DNA of 64,000 nt from Panopea generosa. Taxonomy: Eukaryota > Mollusca > Bivalvia > Adapedonta > Hiatellidae. The position numbers and the translations under genes were made by a program. Numbering within the stretch: the first letter of the stretch is position 1; every line of letters begins with the position of its first letter. The notes beneath the pieces were generated by a model that was not told the DNA's origin, did no database searches, and saw only the letters and a program-made list of their open reading frames with translations. Location of the stretch: assembly GCA_029582155.1 (NCBI GenBank), contig CM055906.1, positions 13,595,388 through 13,659,387 on the forward strand. The letters run 5' to 3'. Below are positions 51,932 to 62,640 of the stretch, piece by piece.

Positions 51932-52985
51932 TTACGAAATAAATATATTTTCAAGGGGACTGTTTCTTATTACAAGAGCTTCTTTCCATTTAGAGACGAC
52001 ATGATATATGTATGTGTACTTTATTTGAGTGTTGGCCAAGATATACGGCCAATTATTTGGTTCGAATATCTTTGTTTTTAGTACAACACAGCAAGAAATG
52101 CTATTTGACTCAGTGACATTCTGGCTACAAAGTAAGCACGATCTCAATTTCCAGGGAATGCGACCTTAATCTCAAGCATATAAAATGCTTATGTAGTGAA
52201 TCATTTTTCAGTTTGTTAAGGTACTCTTCATACCCAAACTGACGTTTAAATTTAACATAATAGTCCAGTTTTGACGCATTATTTATGGATTCATTCCATT
52301 CTTGGATAAATTGATCACGTAAACGTCTTTTGAATAGGGACCTAAAGTAGTATTAACCAACAAATCATATAATATATTCGCGTATCCAAGATGATAAATG
52401 ATACGCAATAAACGGTTTGCCCATCAACTACCGTTGATAGTATTACGTTGACCAATGAATATGTCATAAATAGACGAGTTAACGGGCTTCATAAGTTTTA
52501 ACCAAACTTTATAACATCTTTCTTTACAGATAAATGATTGAGTAAATATTCCTAATTCGCCATAAACAGCATAATTAGGTGTTTGTTGGTGCACTCCAAA
52601 TATGCTATTACAAAATTGTATATGTAATTTGTCACCTTTTTATGATTGTATACACCCCATACCTCCGATCCGATCTGTGTAACAAAATAGGAACGACCAT
52701 TAAGTCGAATAATGAAAGTTTTGTTTGTATATCTAGGTGTACTCTATATAACACAGTTTACAGATTATTACAATCCCAAGGGCTTGATCCCTTAATGTTT
52801 GTACAGCATTAGTAAAACTACCTGTAAAGGTTAAATTGATCCCTAAGTATGGGAAAGTATCAACAACTTCTATCTTTTCGCCATTGATAAAAAGGTCAAT
52901 ATAACAATGTTGTTTCTTTTTCGTATACGCAAACTTTTCTTTTTAATATTTATTTTCAATCCCCATTTATTTGAGTATAGAATAA
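51932..52985 (-). pseudogene. Decayed LINE fragment: end of reverse transcriptase and C-terminal region
   Basis: Reading the minus strand from 52985 down gives YSNKWGLKINIKK, the block that follows FADD in LINE reverse transcriptases. Next come LFDLMVVPILLHRSDRRYGV near 52660-52720, NYAVYGELGIFTQSFICKER at 52517-52576, KLKNDSLHKHFICLRLRSHS at 52155-52214 and CLLCSQNVTES near 52115-52140. These are in order but in shifting frames. The FADD block itself and all upstream domains are missing, so the copy is 5'-truncated near 52985, which is usual for LINEs. The motifs differ from those of the LINE at 37-40 kb, so this is a different lineage. Confidence 0.8.
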
Positions 52986-55900
52986 AATAATATAAAAGTA
53001 TATATTAAAGTATTGCTGAGCCACCTTTCGTTCATACCCATTGAAAACTGTCATACTCAAAATAATTGTATTTTTATTTTTTAATTCTATAAACAAATTT
53101 AAATAATAAATTCTAACCTTTTTTTATAATGGAAACACTTCCCAAATCCTCGGCTGGGAGACCGTAAACGATAATTATGTAAGGATGATCTGGTACCAAA
53201 ATTCATATAATAATGTTACACCACTTCTACATATATATAGCTATCTCGGTACGGCTAAAATATAACAATTTGTAAAATAAAACGCATTAATTATACTTGT
53301 AATCGTATCTCTTGAACACAGGCTTGTTTCATCAGATAAACCAATGGTAACTACAAGCAAACAATTCTGCTAGAGATGAATAATTATCTTATTCGCCAAC
53401 TAAATGTTCTCTCTGTACAGTCGTGTGGCAATTTTAAAATGTCAATAATGTCTTAAGCTAAAATAAGAAGAGACAGCTTTGATACTACGGATGACATTTT
53501 AAATCCCACTGAACCATTGTCGAATACAATTTAAAGAGCACCGTCTACTTTTAAAAGATGTATCATGACAATTTCTAGACAAAAATATTTGCTAAGAAAC
53601 TCCGGTATATGCGTTAGATTTAATACAAAATAAGCATCAGTGATATTGCTTGTTTCTTTCCAGTAGTCTGTTTTATAAGTAACTCCAGTACTGAGGTTCA
53701 TTAGAGACCACCACAACTAACATGGTGTCGAACCCTTGAACTCTTAATACGTGGATGGACAACATGATATCCACCATACCTTTGTCCTGCTTCGAACCGT
53801 TGTTTTTGCAATAATGGTATATTTCAGTTTTGAAATTTTATTGTTGAACAAGTTGTAATTTGAACTCCTACTTGTATTTAGTAAAACACTGTTTGCTCAA
53901 AACAGCAGATGTAATACTCATATGGAGTATGGCCTACTCCACATTCGCTTGTGGGGTCGATTGTAGTTAGTATTATATCAATTATTTTAAAGCATCTATT
54001 ACATATAGGTAAATATATACATTTAAGAACAATCAACTCGGTACCATTGTATATTCACTAAATGTGTGGGTGTGAAAGTCCTATTTTGTAATACATTAGT
54101 ACATATACTGTTAGCATTGGCTCTTTAAAACCTAAACAAGTTTATCTATTTCTCGTCTTTTTAAACTAAATGTAAATATTGAACTATTAATTATGTTTCA
54201 AACCATTTTCAACACAGCACGTTATTTATGGTATTTACAACTTTATTATACAAACGAATGTTTTACCGATAAATTTTAATAGAAACGTAATCCTTTCGCA
54301 AAGATCTTGCAAACTTTCACATATAAATTTTTTCACCAAAATGGACCGATATGGCGTCACCAAGTAATCGTTTGGAGACAGCGCCTTAGACTTCCAATTC
54401 ACAGAAGACAGTTTTTAACTAGATATACTGTTTTAAAAAATACGTAAACATGTACTATCACATAATTTATAGTGCAGGAGTGTGACATGACATGACATGG
54501 CATGTTTTTTTATATTAACCTAGTGTAATATCACTCCCGATTCATCGTTCCGTGAATAACGTTATTTTGAGACGTTATGTCATATGATTACTCACTAAAA
54601 CTAATATGCTCTTTTTTCTCGTTCTTTATTGAAGTGATATTTTAAACAATCTTTCCTGAGTTATGTAATTAAACGACCCATACATTCTTGATTATTCATT
54701 ATTTAATTTATTAAACTCGTCGGGAAAAAAATGATCCTCTATTTATGTAGGTTTTAAAGCCCTCACCAGTACACAAATAATTGCAATATTTGATAAACTC
54801 ATTGTGATTTACTTCTGTTATGAAACATCCTTGAGAACAGAGTTAAACTAGTTCATAGTAAAGCTGTAACTATTTTTAACATGAAAACATTGTCTTGCGG
54901 TACACTTGAATAGTAAAGTGTCTTGTTACGTTCGCTACTACCAATTCACCGAATACATCTGCGTTTAACATCACTTGTTTCTTTTTATATACGTACTTAC
55001 CCACTACACTTGTATTTCTGTATTTCTAATCATCTTAGGGGGTGCGCAAAATAAGCAATCACCTTAATTCTTATAAAAAAATGTTTTGCATATGACTAAT
55101 AATGGATTCATCTTGAATACAAATTTCCACATTCCTGTGATATTGGTGTCTCATTATAGACTGAAATGGATGCCCATCCCCACTTTCCGAGATGATAAAT
55201 TGCCACAATAATACATTGAAATTCGTGAAGAGATGAGCAAATTCGTGAAGTAAAGCAATTACGTCTCAAAACTATAAATCTGTCAAAGTAAATAGTATAA
55301 AATAATATACTAGATATATAGACTATTTTACAGTGTTGTGTACAATAAGCGAATTTATTGTATGCGTACAATTTCATATTCCCGTAATGTTGTACGAGTA
55401 CAATATATATACAAAACATTGTAAACTGATAATTTATTTTATACCTTAATCTGAAAGAAGTTATCAAAAGAGTATTGAAAACTCAGGATATTTTTATATA
55501 AATAAGCTGCGAGATCAAACACTCAGACTAAAGGAGTTGCAGTGACAGGATGCGGATTAACTGAACGTCGTGGTCATCATGCAGAACATTTTGTCGGTTG
55601 TTAGTTTTTATCGTAAAATTTCTTCTTAATTTATTTCGTTTTATTTCAATCGCAATTTTAAATTTTGAACTGCACAATATAGAATATTTTATAACATCAA
55701 ATAAACGTCTCCATATCGTACGGTCACGCGGTAACATCAGGAGAAGGCGTTTTGCTCTATATATGTATGTATAGAATAATATTATATTCTTTAAGACATG
55801 CGCATTGTATCAGATATTGTTTCCCACTAAGATTTAATCCCAAAATCTAGAGACTGTTGTTTCCATATATGATCTGTGTTAATATCATATTAACTAACAT

Positions 55901-56814
55901 TTTAATGCATTACGTTGTATGGAATAAATTCAGAAAGTGTAACAATAAGGGTGTGCAAACGAAGGTAATTAACAGAGTATAAATACTGTTATAGGAATGT
56001 TTCCTAAGTAATTCCCTTGTTACACTCACTCATTTATCGATATAATTAATGCATAATGTTGTTCATTGTGTTCGTTGTTTCTATTTCTGTATATATATTT
56101 TACTTTATCTTTCTCTGATTTGATTTGAAACGCCAACGATTGGTTTTGGTATTTAGTTTAAATGTAGCTTACATCTGTGTTAAAAAAACTAAATTGGCAC
56201 ACTTGAATTTAAATGGATAATTGGTACAGCAAAATGTTGATGAATTATTAGTTTTACAAATATATTTCCTTAAAAATGTTTAAATAGAAAGTATGAACTC
56301 TTTCAGCTGTTATAAAATATATTGTAAAAATCAGTTACATCAAATTAATTACACCAGCATATTCATGACATGTTCTTCTTTTCAACGTTGATAAATAAGA
56401 CTGTAAACAAAATATCGCATTTCATTGGCAACTTTCCTACTTCTTTAAACAAAATGAGTGTACATATTTCGGCTACATTGATACAACATCAGCATCGATT
56501 TGTATCAACTTCGTTATCAAGTAATCATTATCGGTGTATCTTATAATAACAAATTTCACCCTGAATCTAAAAAACCGCTACAAAACACTACATATTAGAT
56601 ACTATCTAATATTGCTACATATTGTTAATGGCATGTGTATCATCGCCTGCAAGGCGTATAACCAAACTTGTGAAAGACAATAAACAATGCTGCAGAAATA
56701 AAGAACATCTGGTCAATACAATTCTATTCGATATGTTGATAGGGCCCGTGAATTGCGCTGTAAATTAATTTAGATATAAAAATAGCATTTATATGATGCT
56801 TGTTGAGGCAGCAA
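52986..56814. other. AT-rich intergenic DNA, no gene seen
   Basis: The longest frame is 119 codons (55108-55467 minus), unrecognised and of AT-rich composition. No tandem repeat was noted. Confidence 0.45.
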
Positions 56815-56816
56815 TA

Positions 56817-58330
56817 CTAGTGCATCGGTACCTTTCAAATATATATTGTTCTCCTTGTTCACAAAATGAGGTGTGCGTACACTATAACATAACTACTAGT
56901 GCATCGGTACCTGTCAAATATATATTGCTCTCCTTGTTCACAAAATGAGGTGTGCGTACACTATAGCATAACTTCTAGTGCATCGGTACCTGTCAAATCT
57001 TTATTGCTCTCCTAGTTAACAAAATGTGGTGTGAGTATATTATAACATAAATACTAGTGCATCGGTACCAGTCAAGTCTATATTGCTCTCCTAGTTCCAA
57101 AATGAGGTGTGAGTACATTATAACATAAATACTAGTGCATCGGTACCTGTCAAATCTTTATTGCTCTCCTAGTTAACAAAATGTGGTGTGAGTACATTAT
57201 AACATAAATACTAGTGCATCGGTACCAGTCAAGTCTATATTGCTCTCCTAGTTCCAAAATGAGGTGTGAGTAAATTATAACATAAATACTAGTGCATCGG
57301 TACCCGTCAAATCTATATTGTTCTCCTTGTTCACAAAATGAGGTGTGAGTACATTATAACATAAATACTAGTGCATCGGTACCTGTCAAATCTTTATTGC
57401 TCTCCTAGTTAACAAAATGTGGTGTGAGTACATTATAACATAAATACTAGTGCATCGGTACCTGTCAAGTCTATATTGCTCTCCTAGTTCCAAAATGAGG
57501 TGTGAGTACATTATAACATAAATACTAGTGCATCGGTACCTGTCAAATATATATTGCTCTCCTAGTTAACAAAATGTGGTGTGAGTACATTATAACATAA
57601 ATACTAGTGCATCGGTACCTGTCAAGTCTATATTGCTCTCCTAGTTCCAAAATGAGGTGTGTGTACATTAAAACATAATACTAGTGCATCGGTACCTGTC
57701 AAATCTTTATTGCTCTCCTAGTTAACAAAATGTGGTGTGAGTACATTACAACATAAATACTAGTGCATCGGTACCTGTCAAGTCTATATTGCTCTCCTAG
57801 TTCCAAAATGAGGTGTGAGTATATTATAACATAAATACTAGTGCATCGGTACCTGTCAAATATATATTGCTCTCCTTGCTCACAAAATGAGGTGTGCGTA
57901 CACTATTACATAAATACTAGTGCATCGGTACTTGTCAAATATATATTGCTCTCCTTGCTCACAAAATGAGGTGTGCGTACACTATAACATAAATACTAGT
58001 GCACCGGTACCTGTCAAATATATATTGCTCTCCTAGTTCACAAATTGAGGTTTGCGTACACTATAACATAAATTCTAGTGTATGGGTACAAGTCAGATAT
58101 ATATTGCTCTCCTATCTCACAAAATGAGGTGTGAGTACACTATAACATAACTACAAGTGCATCGGTACCAGTCAAATTGATATTGCTCTCCTAGTTCACA
58201 AAATGAGGTGTTAGTACACTATTACATTAATACTAGTGTATCGGTACTTGGCTAATTCATATTGTTCCCTTAGTTCACAAAATGAAGTGTAAGTACCCTA
58301 TAACATTAATACTCGTTTATTGGTACCAGT
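56817..58330 (+). repeat. 79-bp satellite array, about 19 units, with AB dimer higher-order repeat
   Basis: Each unit begins CTAGTGCATCGGTACC and includes TTGCTCTCCTAGTT and GGTGTGAGTACATTATAAC. Three variants can be told apart at one site: GTTCACAAAATGAGG, GTTAACAAAATGTGG (B) and GTTCCAAAATGAGG (C, 2 bp shorter). From 56975 to 57837 units run mainly as alternating B and C, a dimer of about 157 bp, with one GTTCAC unit inserted. The outer units are all of the first type and more diverged, as expected when unequal exchange homogenises the centre. Confidence 0.95.
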
Positions 58331-59150
58331 GCATTAATAACTATACAGTCATGTTGAAACAATAAAAATAGATTAGCGGTACCAGTCTTGATTTTCCTAA
58401 TATTTTAGTAGACAGTTTTCATTTTAAACGTAACCAACTTCTACTGTTGTGAGTGTTGGGACCCATATAACAGTTTTACAGTCTGAAACCGTTTTTATTC
58501 TAGGTCTACAAAACGCATTGTAAACTTAGTTGACATCATTTTAACACAAAATCATCTCATAAAGTAACTGCCTCATAATATGATTGTTGAGAAGTAACCA
58601 TTGTTTGAAACCATTTTTACTCTCTGTTTACGAAATAGATTCTGTTTCAATTTATCAAGCAATATAGTACGATTGTTCAGACACAAATATTACTTTATCG
58701 GTACAGGTCTAAAATCTCTTTATACCTTAGATTATTATCAAATGAATAGTAAACGTAACTACGTACAAAGCGACACTTTTCAAATTTATAAAGTAATTTC
58801 TTTACACTTTTTTATATAACACACCAGCTTGCAATATTTCCGTGTTAATTTGCCCTGCTATTGCTTGTTAGTTTTTCTTTTCCACTGAGATTGTTAGTTT
58901 TTCTAAGCAATCATGTTGATAAAGTGTCCTTTGATAAGAACATGACGACTTACCAAAGATTGATTGTTATGAACGCGGGAGATATTCCACAGCTCTATTA
59001 TGCGATACACACAAATGAGAAAACATGCAACATATAACGTATCATTAAAAATCAAGGTCATCCCCAAATTGAAATTCTTTGAACATTGCATGCGCTGATA
59101 ATATAAGAAAAATGCAGATAAACGGAGAGATTGTCACTTCGGAGCTTAAA
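58331..59150. other. AT-rich DNA, no gene seen
   Basis: No coding or repeat signal beyond a few GGTAC-containing remnants near 58320-58390 and 58700 that may be decayed 79-bp units. Confidence 0.45.
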
Positions 59151-59810
59151 AGTGATCTTCTACCGTAGCGACCCATGTTGTCACACGTGATCTACTACCG
59201 TAGCGACCCATGTTGTCAGACGTGATCTACTATCGTAGCAACCCATGTTATCACACGTGATCTTCTATCGTAGCGACCCATGTTGTCACGCGTGATCTAC
59301 TATCGTAGCGACCAAAGATGTCACACGTGATATACTATCGTAGCAACCCATGATATCACACGTGGTCTGCTACCGTAGCGACCAATGATGCCAAACGTGA
59401 TCTACTAGCGGAGCGGCCGATGTTACCACACGTGATCTACTATGTAACGAACCATGTTGTCACACGTGATCTACTGTCGTAGCGACCAATGTTGTCACAC
59501 GTGATTTACTATCTTATCGACCCACTATGTCATACGTGATCTACTATCGTAGCGACCAATGATGTCACACATGGTCTGCTACCGTAGCGACCCATGCTGT
59601 CACACGTGATCTACTATTGCAGGAAGCGATGTTGTCACACGTGATCTACTATCGTAGCGACTCATGTTGTCACACGTGATATACTATCTTAGCGACCCAT
59701 GATGTCACACGTGATCTAAAATCGTAGCTACCCATGACGTCACACGTGGTCTGCTACCGTAGCGACCCATGATGTCACACGTGATATATTATCGTAGCGA
59801 CCCATGATGT
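59151..59810 (+). repeat. 35-bp satellite array with CACGTG palindrome, about 19 units
   Basis: The unit contains TCACACGTGATCTACTATCG followed by TAGCGACCCATGTTG. Most units keep CACGTG, the canonical E-box core, so the site recurs about every 35 bp. The array is clearly less AT-rich than its flanks. Variation includes GATCTACTA/GGTCTGCTA and GTTGTC/GATGTC alternatives. Confidence 0.95.
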
Positions 59811-60248
59811 TTGATCAATTAAATGCGGTAATCCAAAACCTACTGAGGATTATCCTTCCGTCACATTCGGCATATGTTATTTGTCAGAATATTCTTTTAA
59901 ATATTTAAAGAATTATGTACTATTTAATTATATCAATTAAGAACTACATCATTAAAGAAACATATATTTTAATATATGAAAACAGTATTATCCTCGGTGT
60001 GTCAATGTTTGATGAGACACATCCACACTGCATATAATGTTCATCTGTAAAGAGCCTTGAAAAGTCCAATTTTTTTCCAAGATTTAAGATTATAAAATTA
60101 CAGCATTATCCGACAGCATGCTCATTTGAAGAACAATACAAAAACAAAACAGCAGGCAGTTGTTTTAATGTGTTCGTGACGATAATGGACATATCAAACA
60201 ATAGAAACTTTATGCCAACTCGCAGCGATTTGATATCTAATCTGTTTT
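59811..60248. other. AT-rich DNA, no gene seen
   Basis: Nothing recognisable between the 35-bp array and copy 3 of the dispersed element. Confidence 0.5.
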
Positions 60249-60678
60249 AGGTCTCACTAGGGAAATACCTCCCTTACAAGATTATTACGCCAAAGAAATT
60301 AGAGCTGTGTAAAGCGGTTGGGCAATTTTTTTGTTAAAAATGCATAAAGTATCATATTTCTTTGTGCATATGGGAACATTGGAACATTTTTATGATTTCT
60401 GCAAAGTTTGGGTGACACTGGGAATTGTTTCATGATGCTATAACAGTTTACAGATGCGTAGTGATACAATGCAACAAATGTGCAGAATTGTCAAAAATGA
60501 AGGGGTGCCATCAAACCATTGAAATTGTGAAAAAGCAACCTGGTCAACCCCATGCCTCCAACAGAAGACTATCTATGGGAATAAGGCACTTTTAGAATCA
60601 TTGGTAATGTAGCCAGTGTTCCAGAAGTGCATGTCTCTATATGTAGAACAGTACAAAATTAATTGGTGTGCGAGACGT
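60249..60678 (+). mobile_element. ~430-bp dispersed element, copy 3 (solo)
   Basis: It begins GGTCTCACTAG and ends GTGTGCGAGACG, and aligns with copies 1 and 2 over its full length in the same orientation. No satellite lies beside it. It lacks the short AT-rich insert (TTTTTGCATAATT-type) that precedes CCAACAGA in the other copies. No convincing target site duplication was found by eye. Confidence 0.85.
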
Positions 60679-61947
60679 TAAGCAAGGATGAGACAGCTTC
60701 AACGTGATATGCGTAACTTGAAATAAGATAAGTAAATATAATGTCCAATAACATTAGCCCTTTATACCTTATGCGCTCGAATTTAAAACCACACAAACAA
60801 ACGTCGATCATAACCATATTATACTAAATAGACAGGGACAACTAATATGTTCAGCTTTGCATTTGCATTCAATATGCTTTGATACTATTCAGTATTGTAT
60901 AAATATATTGACGGTGAAATAAAAAATAGGCACTACTGTAAATACCACTGAACTATTCTATGCAGTTCCTGTTTAGTGTGATTTGAAGGTAACATGCTCG
61001 ACCTTTACCGTAAGTCTAGACTGATTAATACTATGATAATGATTATTTTGTACTTTTATTATATATGTATTATTTCTTATTCTTTTTGAAAGTCGTGAAC
61101 TGAACACATAATTCGAATGTGTTGTATTTCTGTTGTAGCTGTAGTTCCGTTTTATAGCTCATGTTTGGCAAACATGTTCTGGACTATTTGTTATTTATCT
61201 TATTTAGTCATTGAGACTAGTATTCTTGTATTCTTTAAAGTTTATTGAAGCTCAGAAAGGTGTGTACGCTCAGTGTGTGTTACGTGTATTGAGCGAATAC
61301 CAGACGGCAACGCGTGGGGATCTAAAGCCAGCTTTACTCTAGATATAGAAATCACCACAATGTAAATGAGATCGTGACTGATGATAGACATGTTTATACT
61401 AATTGGACTACAGAGATGATAAATAAGTTTGAATCGGTGAAAATGACAAATAATGAATGCTATTAAATTTATTCGGAAGGAATATTGCCTCGTGCACCAA
61501 TACCAGATCACGCTTGTCAAGTACTTTTTGTTGCTATAAAGCACTATGCTACGTCTATACATAGACAGGTATGCACAGCACAAAGTGTTAATTTGATCAA
61601 CGATAGCGCACCTATCCTCAAGTCTGCAGATGTAAAATATTATTTGACACTGAATCATATTCAAACTTTACCACATGTACTACCTTTCCTCCTGTGACTT
61701 TTGATAGTTTAATCCGCGTTTATGAGAGCAAGCAGTGCACATGATGGATCAGAGCTGTTCTATTGTATCTATACATGCATTCAATCACGGTTTTACAGAA
61801 TGGCTACATCGACGTAAAAGTGTGTTCAAACTAATTATGAGGGATATTTCTATACAAGTCACTCGCAACAGGTGAGTCCCTAAATCTCTATCCACCGCAC
61901 TGTTTCGTACTTTTCAAAATATCATATTAATCTTTATGTTGGCCACT
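60679..61947. other. AT-rich DNA with an unrecognised 140-codon open frame
   Basis: The frame at 61242-61664 on the minus strand is the longest outside repeats and LINEs. Its translation is hydrophobic and Ile/Tyr-rich, with no domain I can name. A 70-codon frame overlaps on the other strand. I do not call either a gene. Confidence 0.35.
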
Positions 61948-62340
61948 TTGTTATCATCTTGGCTTTAACAAAAGAGCACTTTCCAGACATTTAAAGGTAT
62001 ATGTATATACATAATGGATTGTTTATTGCAAAGTGCTTCGTAACATTGGTATTCTATATACAAAATCTAAACTTAGTTCGAATCTGCTAAAAACCACAAT
62101 CGACATAGATGTAGTAACTGTTAAGAACAGACGGATATTAAAATACATTTACAATATAAAATCATAGATAAAATATAATAAAGTAGATAAAAGCATGTAA
62201 TAAAAAAATATACAAATCTGTTATGTGATGGTCAATTTGTTATCATCTTAAAGTACACCTCCTGAGACATTTAAGTAAGTTATTTATCTGTACATTATGT
62301 GTAATTTATTGCATTGATAACATTACACGCTCTCATATAA
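61948..62340. repeat. Possible two-copy diverged duplication, 289-bp offset
   Basis: TTGTTATCATCTT occurs at 61948 and 62237. Each is followed about 25-30 bp later by GACATTTAA and then by TTTATTGCA words. The similarity is patchy and could be chance in AT-rich DNA. Confidence 0.35.
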
Positions 62341-62640
62341 ATATTTGTGTTTTACAATCTGATAGAACGTTTCATCATTAGACACAAATCACGTGATAGC
62401 TGCCATTGGTTAGATGAATGATATAAGTCTAGACTTATTTCGATTCAGTTAGCATTATTACAATCAACAAAGATATAATATTTTATATGAACAGACGCAA
62501 TATAATAAAAATTGACAATAACGGCAATTTTATTAATTATTCAATATATGCGAATTGTAATTACGAAGTATTCTGTTTTGAAGGAATGAATTATGAACAC
62601 TTATTTCTAAAAAAATGTTCACATATCATCGCAAATGATT
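62341..62640. other. AT-rich spacer
   Basis: No feature was recognised before the 33-bp array begins. Confidence 0.5.

Noticed and set aside
61242-61664. 140-codon minus-strand frame as a gene
   Set aside because: Hydrophobic AT-driven composition, no domain, overlapped by another open frame on the opposite strand; no transcript-related signal seen.
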